Positions 36,964 through 50,600 of a DNA stretch of 64,000 nt are shown here, piece by piece. Position numbers and translations under genes: made by a program. Source of the DNA: Malachius bipustulatus (taxonomy: Eukaryota; Arthropoda; Insecta; Coleoptera; Melyridae); contig OU342631.1 in the NCBI GenBank assembly GCA_910589415.1, forward strand, positions 16,430,001 to 16,494,000. Direction: 5' to 3'. Each line of letters starts with the position of its first letter. The stretch's first letter is position 1. The notes beneath the pieces were generated by a model. That model saw nothing but the letters and a program-made list of their open reading frames with translations. It was not told where the DNA came from and searched no databases.

Positions 36964-38657
36964 TATCATTTCCGTGTTACTTTAATGACATCAGCAACGA
37001 CGTATAATATAAATAATACCAAATACGAAATGGCCAACCATGTCTTCCATCAGCATTAAATACCTATAATTAAGTAATGAAAATGAGCCTAGACCCTAAA
37101 ACTCCTACTAGAATACACGAATTTCCTTTCTCTTGTTCATATAAGATTTTACACTTTTTTTGGTCATTATTTAGGTACATCTGCGTGTCCTACAGTTTCA
37201 CTAAGGGGTGGAGGAACATACCGCCTATAGTCTATATATACTTAGTAACACCAGGAAGGTAATCATTTGCTTTGCAAATGCACAGTTATCAAAAAAAAGG
37301 CACTAAAAATCGGACTATGGAGTCCGGTCCTGGTAAATATCTTACACCGGGCCTATAATACACATTATAAATCCGCCGGGTCCCGGAATTAATAAGCATT
37401 AGAAGTGGTTGACGTCAACGTAGCGTACAGAGACGGATCGGAACGGATATAGCTTTCTCATATCGTATCCAGACTATAAGGACTGCTGTCAAGCTTATTG
37501 GAATGTAAATGCAAAATTCAAAATAGGTAATAATCGTGCTACTGTTAATCTCGAAGATTTTACTTGCCCAAAGTAAAGAAAAAATAGCAATTCGACCGTA
37601 GAGTCAAAGAGGCCTTAGTTGTGACCTTAATATGTATTAGTTTGTAATAGCTGTTTTCAGCTTTTTACCCACCCAGCATCCCTATTTCGCTCCTCGGTCC
37701 CGAAAAAATTAATGGAATTAAGGACACGCAGATGTAAATATTTACCCTTTTTTTAAATCATATACAGGTATCAGGTATCCCACGTCGTTCGAGTTGGTCT
37801 CTGTAAGCCAATAGGCCAACAGCCAACCGATGGATTTTCCCAAAGAATACCATCTGATTTATTCGCAATTGGCCAAGTGCAAAAGGGTGAGTAAGCTAAA
37901 AGTCAAGAAGAAGAAGAAGAAGTTATCTGGATCTTTGGCTGCCGCTGTCACTGATTAGTTTGACATTAATGAGTGACAGCAGGGGAAAGCAAACAACACA
38001 ACATAAACGAAATGACAACTAAAGTCACTGTGGTAATGTTGGTAACCTCATTTGCAAAATCACGACGTGCCTGCAAAAAATAGTTCTGTACGTCAACAAT
38101 CAAGAATTTCTGTCGTGTTCATTATTGCATTTTAATAGTGAATTACCTAGAATTGTTAAGTAAAACACAAATCAAATTGTTGAAATAACTCGTTTCGCGG
38201 CGGAAGATATTTTTAGTATTTAATCCATTAATTTTGGTCGCCATTTTGTATATGCCGGTGCATTTTCATTTACTTCCAGTTGTCAAAATATAAACCGATC
38301 GCCTTCAGCTGTGGAATTACATACATACAATTCGTTCATCGTTCGTAGCTTTGCAGTTTCAAGACGATATCGATTCTCAATAATTCGAATTAAAAAATCA
38401 CTCGCACGTAATAAGGAAGGGTAAGTCGCTATTTATTTGGTAATCCTGCAGCAGATAAATGTAATCCAACATTTTCGATTTGTCACTCCTGTCAACTCCC
38501 ATTTATTTTTCTCTCCAAAAAAGTGACATTCGTCACCCAAATACACTCCTGAAATTTCCAAATTAATCGAGTTTTGTAATCTTTCGTTCATTAATATAAT
38601 CAAAAAATTCTCATTGATCAAAACCTCATTTCTGTAATTTTTATTTTATTTTTGCAG
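36964..38657. other. Upstream region of faf
   Basis: No supported coding sequence. It contains a SINE-like fragment with (AAG)n tail (37800-37922). A likely non-coding first exon of faf ends at about 38420 (AAGGAAGG|GTAAGTCGC), and a matching acceptor (TTTTTGCAG) at 38649-38657 opens the exon with the start codon. The transcription start is probably near 38300. Confidence 0.5.
37800..37922 (+). repeat. SINE-like fragment with (AAG)n tail, diverged copy
   Basis: CAGCCAACCGATGGATTTTC, GGCCAAGTGCAAAAGGGTGA, then CAAGAAGAAGAAGAAG. Similar order of motifs to the copy at 33150-33224, but weakly conserved. Confidence 0.35.
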
Positions 38658-38698
38658 TCTTTTCTACAATGTTCATTTTTTAAATACAAACTGGAAAT

Positions 38699-41600
38699 AT
38701 GACTATAGCTACGAGAGGGCAAAGTATTTCAGGGGACAATTTAGACGTACCGGTACCGGTAAGTTATTCATTTATCCTCTTTAAGTCAATCATTCATAAC
38801 GACTCGTTTACCTAGGGATCGACTCCGGGTACATCAGACACCAACACTAATAATGCCAACACCGAAGAAATACAAGATGAGAACATCATACCGGACTTCC
38901 CCCATGATAAACTAGCCTCCCTGGATGAGAAAATATCAAATTTGCGATGGGTAGTCCCGGTGCTGGCCGATCAAGAACTGGAATGTCTCCTGAAGGTCTC
39001 CATCGATCTAGCGAGAAAAAATCTAGACACAAGATCGGAAGCGTGCCAGCGTTTCTTTCGCGAAAGCTTGACAACGTCCTTCACAAAGATACTGACAGAC
39101 GACGCAGTCTCCAGCTGGAAACCAAACATCCACGCCTGCATCAACCAGAACTGCCTCAAGTTGATTGAACTTTGCGTCGCTAAACTCTCCCAAGACTGGT
39201 TCCCGCTGCTCGACTTGCTCGCCATGGTACTGAATCCGAACAACAAGTTTCACACCTTCAACTCGACCAGGCAGAGCGAGACAGCCGGACCTACGTCTAA
39301 CCTAAGCGAGGAGGAGCTCTACGCGAGACCGTCATCCGATCCGAGAAACCCCAGGGGATGGCTGGTCGATCTGATCAATCATTTTGGAGAACTGGGAGGA
39401 TTTCAGATACTGCTGGATCGATTTCAGTCTGGGAAGAATTTGACTGTATCGATTGTGGTTGCTTTGTTGAGGCCGTTTGGATTGTGTTTTGAGTTTTTAA
39501 CACCGCATACCATCAATAAATATATTATACCGATTCTTGTAAGTATTGAATTGTATTATTATTAATTTTTGATAAGCATGTTCAATAAGAAAAGTGTGTA
39601 AGTTCATTATTAGAAAATAACTAGGTGTTTTTACTTGTACAATCTATAAAAACAACCATATTCCAAAAATTGCTTTTCACAGTTTTTCTCGTGTGGACCC
39701 GTTCAAAATAAAAGTTGTGGAAACTATACCATTTAGTGAGAATAGTGAAATTAACTAAACATGAAATTTCTATAGAAATTGTACTGCACTGAAATTGAAC
39801 AAACAATAACTAGTGGCCGATTTAGGAAGAGGGTGGGAAGGTCATATAGTCAGGGGCGGTAAAATCAAGAGGCGTCATAATTTTGAAAAAGAACCGTTTA
39901 ATTTTTGTATCTGAGTAGGTTTTCAACTAACTACTAATAAATCGGGTGACCTTGAACATAGAAAAAAATATGTCCGAGGCGCATCTTTGAGGGACTTGAA
40001 GGCCCCCAAACCCCCTTTCAACGTCATACTATGTATACAGGGTTATTCACGGTATACGCCACGGAAGATTATGGCCGTGTCTCTGGATTTTAGGATCTTT
40101 TTATTTTTGGAGTGAATAGAGACCCGGCAGAGGTACGTTTTAAAATTATATTCATAATGTACAGGCTGTCCCAAAAGCATGAAACATATCAAAGTTATGT
40201 TTTTTTAAATGGAATGCTCCTATGTTATTGCATTTTTAGATTGTCTGAGAAGAAAAAATAAGATTGGTTTTTACAGTTGGTGTTTAAATTCAGAAGTTTT
40301 TGAGTTATAAACAAGTGAAAATCGCTCGGAAAATCGTCATTTTTCAAGTTCAAGGCCCTGTACAACGAAAACGGTTCAAGATAGAGAAAAACGGCTTACA
40401 TGTCCCTATTTTAACTTTTCATGTACTATCCTATGGTATAGAAACATTTGTACTTTCTTTGATTTTTTTATTTGTCGACGCGTGGAGAAATCTCAGAATT
40501 TTTCAAATTTTTTATCACCCTGTATAAACATTTCATCTACATCATTGGATAGTACATGAAAAGTTAAAATAGGGACATGTAAACCGTTTTTCTCTATCTT
40601 AAGCCGTTTTCCCTGAACAGGGCCTTGAATTTGAAAAATGACGATTTTCGCTTGTTTATAACTCAAAAACTTCTAAATTTAAACAACAACTGTAAAAACC
40701 AATCTTCTTTTTTCTTCCCAGGCAATCTAAAAATGCAATAACATAGGAGCATTCCATTTAAAAAAACATAACTTTGATATGTTTCATGCTTTTGGGACAG
40801 CCTGTACATTATGAATATAATTTTAAAACGTACCTCTGCCGGGTCTCTATCCACTACAAAAATAAAAAGATCCTAAAATCCAGAGACACGGCCATAATAT
40901 TCCGTGGCGTATACCGTGAATAACCCTGTATATGATTTTTAAATTATCGTAGATAGACTGGCTTTTTTAAATTTAACATAGTGATTATTTTATTTATAGT
41001 TATAATTTTAATGGTTATTAATTTTTAATTCACTTGTTTAGCACACTTCAACTTTTTTTCTTAACATAGTTCATCAATTTTTTTTTTAATACTTATACAT
41101 ACTTCACACCATTCAGTGACAGTTCGAATTTTTGATCAGTTTTATGTGATCTAACAGTTCAATTTTTTTAACTGAACATAGTTCAGTCACACTTCAACAT
41201 TTTTTATCTTAACATAGTTCAACTGTTTTTTTTTTTTTTGTATACTTCATTCACTCTTCGTAGTTCTTTTTGTTTCTTAGTGCTGATCAACTGTTTTTTT
41301 TTTATTATTATTACTTAACACAGGCTACTGATTTTTTCATAGTCAACTTCCTCACGGCCGAAATAACGTGCAGTAACTGACATTACTAAAAAAGCAATTT
41401 CGGAGAAACAGAAAGCAGAAACTTACGTTTGCAGAAACACTTCTCTTTGCAGCTTCTCCATCAGTGAAAATGTTCCTCCAAACGCAAGTTTCTGCTTTCT
41501 CCAAAATTTATTTTGAAGTAGTCAGTTACGGTATGTTAATTTGGCCTTGAGGTATAGACAGACTGTTTTTTTTGCGAGATTTTTTGTCTAACAGTGTTTT

Positions 41601-44600
41601 TTTTTAATCTAACATAGTTCTTTTTTTTTTTTGTTTACTGAACATAGTTCAGTATTCAACCACAGTTCAACTTGTTTTCTATGAAACAAATTGAATAATA
41701 ATAAATTATTATATCAATTACAGCAATCCGATTGTTGAAAAACAATAATGCTTTCTGAACGACATACTTACTCTAACGGTATGGTGAAGACAGAGACATC
41801 GATGTTTCAATGGTTATTTCCATCTCATCAGTCTGATGTGACAGACTGATGAGATGGAAATAACCATTGAAACATCGATGTCTCTGTCTTCACCATACCG
41901 TTAGAGTAAGTGTGTCGTTCAGAAAACATTATTGTTTTTTTTTTTTTTAACTTGTTTTCTTACCATAGTTCTTTTTTGCGACTGAACACAGCCACTATAA
42001 TTTTGTCACAGACTAATTTTTTTTTTCCTCAACACAGTTTTTTCCTTTTAAATTGTAGTGTTTTTTGTGATTTAACATAGTTATTTTATTTTACTGAACA
42101 CAACTCTGTTTTCACCTTTTTTCCTAACATAGCTCAACTATTTTTTTTTTCTACTCTGCTCTACACCATTCAGTCTTCACTCATAGTTCATTTTTTTTTG
42201 TCTCAACACAGAACAACTGTTTTTTGTGACTTAATAATAATTGTTAGTTTCCAACGGGTAATAATACACACCCAATTACAGGAACCTTAATACCTAAAGA
42301 AATTATAAATAATAAATCATAAATCCAATCAGATAACAAAAGGAAAACACAGCACTACTAATTTTTTCTCGGATTGGTTCAGTTTCAGTGTTGGGCGTTT
42401 ACAAACCGCAAACAACTAAATAATTATTTACATACATTTTTGCACGTAAACAATGTAAATAATGTAAAGTAAGTAAACAATATAAAGAACTCCTGTCGAC
42501 TGTCACAACTGTGGGCAGTTCCTTTCATTCTGTTATTGCATGGGCCAAATAGCCCGGCAAAAGGCTATAGAAATCAAACAGTCATCATAAAAAAGAAGAA
42601 TACTTAGCAGTTTTCAGTGCTTTTTTCCTCAATGCAGGTTTTTCCTTTTAAATTGTAGTGTTTTTGTGATTTAACATAGTTGTCTTATTATATTCTGCTC
42701 TGCACCATTCAGTCTTCACTCTTAGTTCAATTTTTTAGTCTTATCACATCCATGTCAACTGTTTTTGTGACTTACCACAGCTCTACTATTTTTTCTCCCA
42801 GTTCAACTTTTTTTCTCAGCACTGTTCAGTTTTAAATTCAAGATTGGTTTTATGACTTTTATGTGATCTATCAGTTGAATTTTTTTACTGTTCACAGTTC
42901 AGTCACAAAGCAAATTTTTTCTTAACATAGTTCAACTGTTTTTTTTTTTTATACTATACAGTTATTATACACCATTCAGTCACAGTTCGATTTTTTTTCC
43001 TAACACAGGTCAACTGTTTTTTTTTTGGGACTCAACAGCACCACAGATTTTTTCACATGTCAAGTTTTTTTCTAACAGTTCATTTTTCTTTACTTAACAC
43101 AGTTCAGTCTTGAAATTTCTTAACTGTATTTCAGTACTGCTAATTTTTGGGGTACAACTTGTCACTTACTTTACACTACTTTCCACTTTTCTTTTTTTAT
43201 GATTAAACACATTTCAACTGTTTTTTTTTTTGTGATCTCTAACACAGGTCAGCTGTTATTTCCTTTATTTTATTATATTTGCCACAGCTCAATCTTAAAT
43301 TGTAGTTCAACGGTTTTTTTTTTATGATCCGATCTAGCACAGTTAAATTTTTTCACCTAACACAGTTGAATTAAAATGAGGGAAAGATTTTCAACTTACT
43401 TTAATTTTAGATTGTTCATCGTCATCGCTAAGATGTTCAAAGGGATGGCATTTCACTTTTGTTCCAATCAGATATTGAAAAATCAAAGCACACGTATTAA
43501 TTGAGCTTGCCTGTTTTCCAGTGTCTTTTTTTACTAAACTGAAACTGAACACAACACAGTTCAACTTGTTTTTTTTTTACTTAACACTGTTCAGTCGTCA
43601 GTTCACAGTTTTTTTTTGTGACTTAACACACAATTACTTATTTTTGCACAGTAAACTTTTTTATATTTTTTTTATGACGACACAGCATGTTTTTGTTTTG
43701 CTGCACACAGTTAAGTATTAAGTCACAAGTGAACTTTTTTCAGCAACTGACTGTTTCTTGTGACTTAACACATTACAACTGATTTCTAGTTTTTACATAG
43801 TCCTACTTTCTCTTTTTTTTTACCTACCCTAAAGACAGTCAGTCGCAGCGCAATGTTTTTTTTTTTTTACAATACAACAAGTTTTTTACTTAACACAGTT
43901 CAATATTAGCTGATATGATTTGGCATTTCTTGTAGTTGTTGTAGCTGACCCAATAATTTCTTTTAACTTCTGATCAGACCTGTATCGATGAATTTTTGTT
44001 ATGTCTGTCCCGATACGAACTGACATTTTTCATTCTTCCCGGAAGAGACGGTTCTTATGATGAATCGTTTACAGGAAATGGTCCCGGGTATTCTTGAGAA
44101 ACTGACCGATGACGAGTTGAAACGCGAAGCGAAAAACGAAACCAAAACCGACATACTGTCTACCATCATCAAGTCGTCGAAGAATCTAGCCTCTCGTGTG
44201 CCAAATCAGGAAGAGCTGATCCGTACCCTAGAAGGTTTCCGCCTTACCATGATCTTGAGGCAGTTGCAGATATCTAGTTTCAACGGGAAGATGAATGCAC
44301 TCAATGAAATCAATAAAGTTATATCCAGCGTTACTTATTATCCCAACAGACATCACGGCATCGAGGAAGAGGAATATTTGACCCCCGAAAGGATGGCTGT
44401 AAGTTTTTTTTATGCATATTTAGTATTTACTTACATTTATATTTTTCCAATAAAAAAAATAGTTTTGGTACCTAACTCTGAAATATGATTTTCCTAAAAA
44501 TAGGCGGGATGATAGAGCTTTATAGACTTTTGACCTAATCAGATATAAAAATACAAAAGTTGCAGTCACAGTGATTAAATTTTTTTAAAGGTGGTTAATG

Positions 44601-47600
44601 AGAGATCGCTTTCAGAAATGGATAAACGAAAATCGAGTCCTAGAAATAGTCCTGCGCGATTCGTTGCATCAACCCCAGTACGTCGAGAAACTGGAGAAGA
44701 TCCTCCGTTTTGTGATAAAGGAGCGCGCTCTCAGTCTGTCTGATCTGGACGCGATCTGGGAGGCGCAGGTCGGGAAGCACGAGGCGATCGTGAAGAACGT
44801 CCACGACCTGCTGGCCAAACTGGCGTGGGACTTCAGCGCCGAGCAGCTCGATCACCTGTTCGAGTGTTTCCAGTCAAGCTGGACGTCGGCGTCCAAACGA
44901 CAACGCGAACGGCTCCTCGAACTGATCAGACGACTGGCTGAGGATGACAAGGACGGCGTGATGGCCCACAAGGTTCTCATGCTGTTCTGGAACCTGGCGC
45001 ACGCCGAGGACGTGCCGACCGAGATAATGGACCAGGCCCTCAATGCTCACGTGAAGATTTTGGACTATAGCTGCTCTCAGGTGAGCGAGTTGCAATTTTT
45101 TTTTTTTTGCTCCTATTAAATCTCCAATCACCTTATTTAGGAACGCGATGCACAAAAAACCGTCTGGCTGGACAAATGCGTGGAGGAGCTGAAGAGCGGG
45201 GACTCGTGGGTGTTGCCCGCCTTGAAGCAGATCCGTGAGATCTGCTGCCTGTACGAGCAGAGCGCCAACGGCGGTCATGGGCAGCGCACCCATCAGATGT
45301 ACTATCGCCAGGAGGTGATTGAGCGGTTGCAGAGTCAGCACTGTCTCGTTATTCTTGTGACAAACAGTCTGACTAACTATATGGACCGGTTACGGGTCCT
45401 CTACAAGGAAAATCCGGAACTGACGTGTGAGACCTATATCCCCGACGGTCGGTACTGTCATGCCATGCAAGTCCAGGAAAGACTGAATTTTCTCAGGTAA
45501 GATCATTATATTTCTACTGTGAGTTGATTAGGCTATAATTATTATTATGATGATAATAATGTTCCTTCTAGAATCTTTTTTAAAAGAATGGTTTACCATT
45601 GGGAGTATTTTTGTTATTTTAATATTTTATAGATTAATAGCTTTTTTATAGATTAATAATTAATTACAACTAACTGTTACATTAATTGTAATACAAACAA
45701 CAACAATTTTTTCCTAAGATACCAGTCTGTCTCTCTCAATAAATAATTTTTCTAATCTCTTGGGGTAAACTAAACAAGTGGGCACAACCAGAAAACAGAG
45801 GAACTCCCAGCTTCTCCCACTCACACCTGCTGTCTTGAAAATCGCACTTTTAGAATAAGTGACACCTTATAATTTCATTATTATACTTCCTTGTCCACTC
45901 CAACAATAATTCAAAAAAACCGCCCAAACATTTTGAAAGTTCACTCCAAAAACCCAATGAGAATTCGACCCGAAAATGGCGAAAAATAGTTAGCCAGTGT
46001 TTCATTGTTTTACTACACTTTAAATTTTATTGGGATATAAGAAACCTCACACCTGGTTCTCCAGTAAGTTAATTTGTGGAATTATAATAGCAATGGTGAA
46101 TCTTGAGAATAATAATAATTTTATTGTTATTTTATTACAACTAGCATCAGTTCTGTTGTTGTTTACTTGTTATTTTCATTTCCACAATATTTTTTTGTTC
46201 TCGTCGGTCTCCCAACACATAGAATAGGTTTTTAATTAATTAACACTGGTTAGTGGCGGTTCGTTTTGCAGATTCCTACTGAAGGACGGACAGTTGTGGT
46301 TGTGCGCCGAACAAGCGAAACAGATCTGGCAGTGCCTTGCGGAGAACGCAGTTTTCCAGTCGGATCGGGAAGCCTGCTTCAAGTGGTTTTCGAAGCTGAT
46401 GGGCGAAGAGCCAGATATCGATCCCGGCATCAACAAGGACTTCTTCGAGAACAACATCCTGCAGCTTGATCCCGTTCTGCTGACAGAGAGCGGCATCAAG
46501 TGCTTCGAGAGGTTCTTCAAGGCCGTCAACACCAAAGAGGGCAAACTGAAGACCAAGAGACGTTCCTTGCTGACCGAGGATACCGATCTGATCGGTCTCG
46601 ACTACCTCTGGAAGATAGTGACTCTCTGTTCCGATGAAATAGCGTCGAGGGCGATCGAGCTGCTTAAAGAAATGAGCACAAATCTTGGGCCGAGGCTGCT
46701 GCAATCGCAGGTGGAGTTCCACGAGACTTTCATAACCGAGTGCTACGACAGACTCAGGGCCCACTATGACACCGTGACCGTTCTTCAGAAGAACGAAAAC
46801 GACAAGGAGTTCGAGGGTAACCAACTCCAGAACCGGATCAACGCCGAAGCGATCAAGCTGTGCCGGGTCATGCGGGTGCTGCACGAATACATAAGCGAGT
46901 GCGATAATGCTTTTGTGGGCGAGAGGAAGCTGCTGCCTCTCCACCGGGCCTGTCGTGGGAAATACATGCTACTGATTGTGAGATTTTCCAGTCCGAACAG
47001 GCAAGTGGAGGACATGGAGTTTCCCACCCACTCAAACGACACGTTGGGAGCCTTCCGGAGGCAGATCTTGCGTCGGATTAAGCCTGGAGTGCACTGCAAG
47101 CTGGAACTGTTCATCAACGGGGAACCCCTGGATCCGGCCGACGATAAGAAGCTCCTGTCTCATATCCCGATCAGGGATAAAACGGTATGATCAAATTGCT
47201 TGGTTAATCGAGGTACTTGATGAATTATTTGCTGTGGTTTCATTTTCAGTTGATATCCGCCAAGATAATACAGGTGAACTCGAACATGGCTTCGTCGCAG
47301 GACAGCTGCAGCTCGGACAGTTCCACATCGTCGCCCCAGAACCCGTACGATGGACCGAACGTGGACTCGGAAAATTCCCTACCCGGAGTCATAATGTCAT
47401 GTCAGCATGTCTACTCGCACTTCTTCTGTCAGCTGTCGGCCCTGGGCAGCTCGCTAGATTACCCCACCCTCCGGGACAGTGCCCACTGTCTCTTGCAACT
47501 GATGCCCTGTGATACCACCACCATTGAGAATCTATCAGTTTTGTTTTGCACGTCGTCGAAGAACCACAACCTGTCCATGGACTGCATGTTTTTCAGTGCC

Positions 47601-50600
47601 CCCGCGTCTGAGGTATGCAGCAGTCTTTTTTGTATTTTTTTGCTATTGAAGTTTGAGTTGGTACAAACAAGTCGAAAAGAAGACGTGCGAAATTTATAAA
47701 TATGTAATAAGAGCAATAGTTTTTGTACAATCTGTAAGTATTGTCCATGCTGTGATACCTGTAAGTAAGCTTATACCTATAAGCTTTGGTTATAAGATAA
47801 AGTGGATGATGGATGTATTCTTAATCGACTACATGTTTTTTTTTTGCTCCTCCACAGGTTTTGTACAATTTAGAAGTATTGTACGCCCTTCTGATGCCGG
47901 CAATTGATCCCCTCTCTGACAAGTCTTACGAGTTCCAGTACAGTTTCATGACGTCAGGCCAGGCACACGTTTTCCTCGAAATGCTCACCAAGAACAATTT
48001 CATGTCGACGGCGGACAACAAGACAAGGAAACACGCCTACTTGCTAGTGCTGAAGATCTGCAAGTTGATCCTGACGTCCGTTGCCCACGTCCTCGTCCGT
48101 CTCAGCGAGGATCACACCCCGCCCGAGGTGGAACCCAACGGGGAAACGGTGACTACTCCCGGAATGTATCTGAGGCAAGCGCTAAAGTCGGTACCCGGAC
48201 ATTCAGATCAGGTAATTCAGGCTCGAATATTCTTTTATCGGTTTGTGCTTTAATTTATTTCTCATTTCAGATATTACGTCAAGTATCAATTAAACTTTCA
48301 CAGGGCCTTGCCCGTTTGATGGTTGCCGAGACGACCAATTCGGGCGAGGCCCAGGCTCTCTTCAGTCAGGCCCTTAACTGGGAGCTGCCCGATCTGGAGA
48401 CCACTCTAGCCCTTATCAGGATCATCTGGGCGGCGAGCAGCGACAACCTCTCTTCGCTGAACTCGTCCGCCGAGGTGTTGCACACCCTGGCCGATCCAGT
48501 CAAACGGAACGCCCCTCTTGAGCTCCACAACGACGATGTGCTGCTATGCAAGGAGGCCCTTGAACTGCTCAGCATTTCTCTGGTCCTCAACCCAAGCAGC
48601 CTGGAGCACCTCTGTGTCGACAAGCGGTGGCCGTACTTTGTCACCGATATGGTCCTGCTGAACCCGAGCTGCGCCGTCCGCATATCAGCCGCCGAACAGC
48701 TGATACTGATCTGTACGTGTGGCGCCGCCAGCCGCTTGGCCCTCCAGCTCATAACCCCTCTCCTGTTCAACCTGCTCGACTCGCTCGTGATCCAGAACGC
48801 CAACACCTCACACGAACTGTTCCAGCTGCTCTGCCGACTGGTCAATGTTGCCTATTTGACGGGGTGTCCCCTGCAGACGACCGAGAATCAGCTGGCCACC
48901 GAGGTCGCCTGGCTGAGGCACGCCAGGGACAAGCACGAGGTTCTCATCGAGGGGCACCTGCTGCTTGTCAAGGAGCTGCTGTGCTTCATAAGCAACGAGC
49001 AGAAGTGCGAACTGGGCAGTCCCGAGTCCGGCAGTCTCATTAAGGAGCTGCTGGAAGATTTTCTGTTCCCCGCCGGGAAGCTGATGCTGCAGCTAACCAG
49101 AACCGGGCAACTTGGCGAAGATCCCGCTATACCCATCTGCGATACTCCTCAGACCCAGGCGGCCGCTTTCGATTTGCTCGTTACCCTTTGCATAAACTGT
49201 GTTCAGAACTATAAGCAACTCGTGCAGATGCTCAACAGCATGTTTTATTCAGGTAGGTAATTCTTCTCATACCAAGATGTAGGGATTTATGATTTTTGTC
49301 TGTGTTTTTTTACAGATCCGGATTCGGCAATAACAGAATGGGATTACTTGCCAGTGATAGGCCCCCGACCTTTCCAGGGTTTTGTTGGTCTCAAGAACGC
49401 CGGCGCGACCTGTTACATGAACTCTGTCCTGCAGCAGCTGTACATGGTGCCGAGTATCCGCGAGGGTGTCCTGGCCGCCGAGGGAGCCGCCTCAGATCTC
49501 GGCGAGGACTTCAGTGGCGAAGACAGGCTGGAAATTGACACAATCGATTGCGGCAACGATGACAGGTCGGGCCTGGACGACAACAGGAAAGACTACAACG
49601 TTGGTATACTCAAACAGGTCCAGGCGATATTCGGTCACCTGGCCTGTTCTCGCCTTCAGTATTACGTGCCTAGGGGACTTTGGAGACACTTTAAATTGCA
49701 AGGTAACGTCTCGTAACACCATCGTCGATGATTTTGGATTGGTTTGATTTCTTTTTGTTTCAGGGGAGCCTGTCAATCTGAGAGAGCAGCAGGACGCTGT
49801 CGAATTTTTCATGTCTTTAATTGAAAGTCTGGACGAAGCATTGAAAACACTCGGACATGAGCAGATAATGGCGAAGATTATGGGCGGTTCTTATTCTGAT
49901 CAGAAGATATGCAAGGGCTGTCCGCACAGGTTTTCCAAAGAAGAACCGTTTAGCGTTATTAGTGTAGATATTAGGAATCACAGCAGTCTTCAAGATTCGA
50001 TGGAGCAATACGTCAAAGGTGAGTCTCAGTTCAGAGGTTAAAAGTAATTAATTAATTATTGTGTTACTTGTTCTAAATTTCCAGGTGAATTGTTAGAAGG
50101 TGCTGACGCTTACTATTGTGATAAGTGTTCAAAAAAGGTCGTTACCGTGAAACGGCTCTGTGTAAAGAAGCTGCCGCCCATTCTGGGCATCCAGCTGAAA
50201 CGGTTCGAGTACGATTTTGAGAGAGTCTGTGCCATCAAGTTCAACGATTACTTCGAGTTTCCCAGGGACCTGGACATGGAACCTTACACCGTGTCCGGCT
50301 TGGCCAAGATAGAGGGAGAGATAATAGACTGTGATCAAGATCCGAACGCCGGCGAGGTCTGCACCAAATACCGTCTATCCGGTATAGTAGTGCATTCAGG
50401 ACAAGCTTCCGGTAACGTTTAGCAAAAAATCTGATTGTGGTGGTCTATTTACACTTTTCGTTTTGCAGGCGGGCACTATTACTCCTACATACGTCACAGG
50501 GACGCCTCCGGCGAGGTCAGATGGTACAAATTTGATGATGGAGATGTTTCTGAATGTAGGATGGGAGAGGACGAGGAGATGAAAATCCAGTGCTTCGGCG

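Larger units (their letters stand above)
41036..43915. repeat. T-rich degenerate repeat field in faf intron 2
   Basis: Over about 2.9 kb the plus strand repeatedly shows variants of TTAACACAGTTCAACTG followed by T6-T11, spaced roughly 25-50 bp apart. Examples lie near 41040, 41190, 41620, 42010, 42180, 42940, 43210, 43560 and 43880. The field is broken by two palindromes (41351-41549, 41738-41946) and by a less repetitive stretch at 42236-42600. It looks like an old, diverged minisatellite. No coding. Confidence 0.75.

Noticed and set aside
42530..42600. SINE-like tail GAAGAATA after GGGCCAAATAGCCCGGC
   Set aside because: Too short and too diverged from the (AAG)n-tailed fragments to assign to that family.
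44640..45341. Long minus-strand open frames opposite faf exons 4-5 (also 46276-46944 and 58257-58811)
   Set aside because: They mirror GC-rich coding exons of faf and have no recognisable domains; the plus strand matches USP9X throughout.
48627..49043. Alternate plus-strand frame in faf exon 9
   Set aside because: It is a Pro/Arg-rich shadow frame of the confirmed coding exon.
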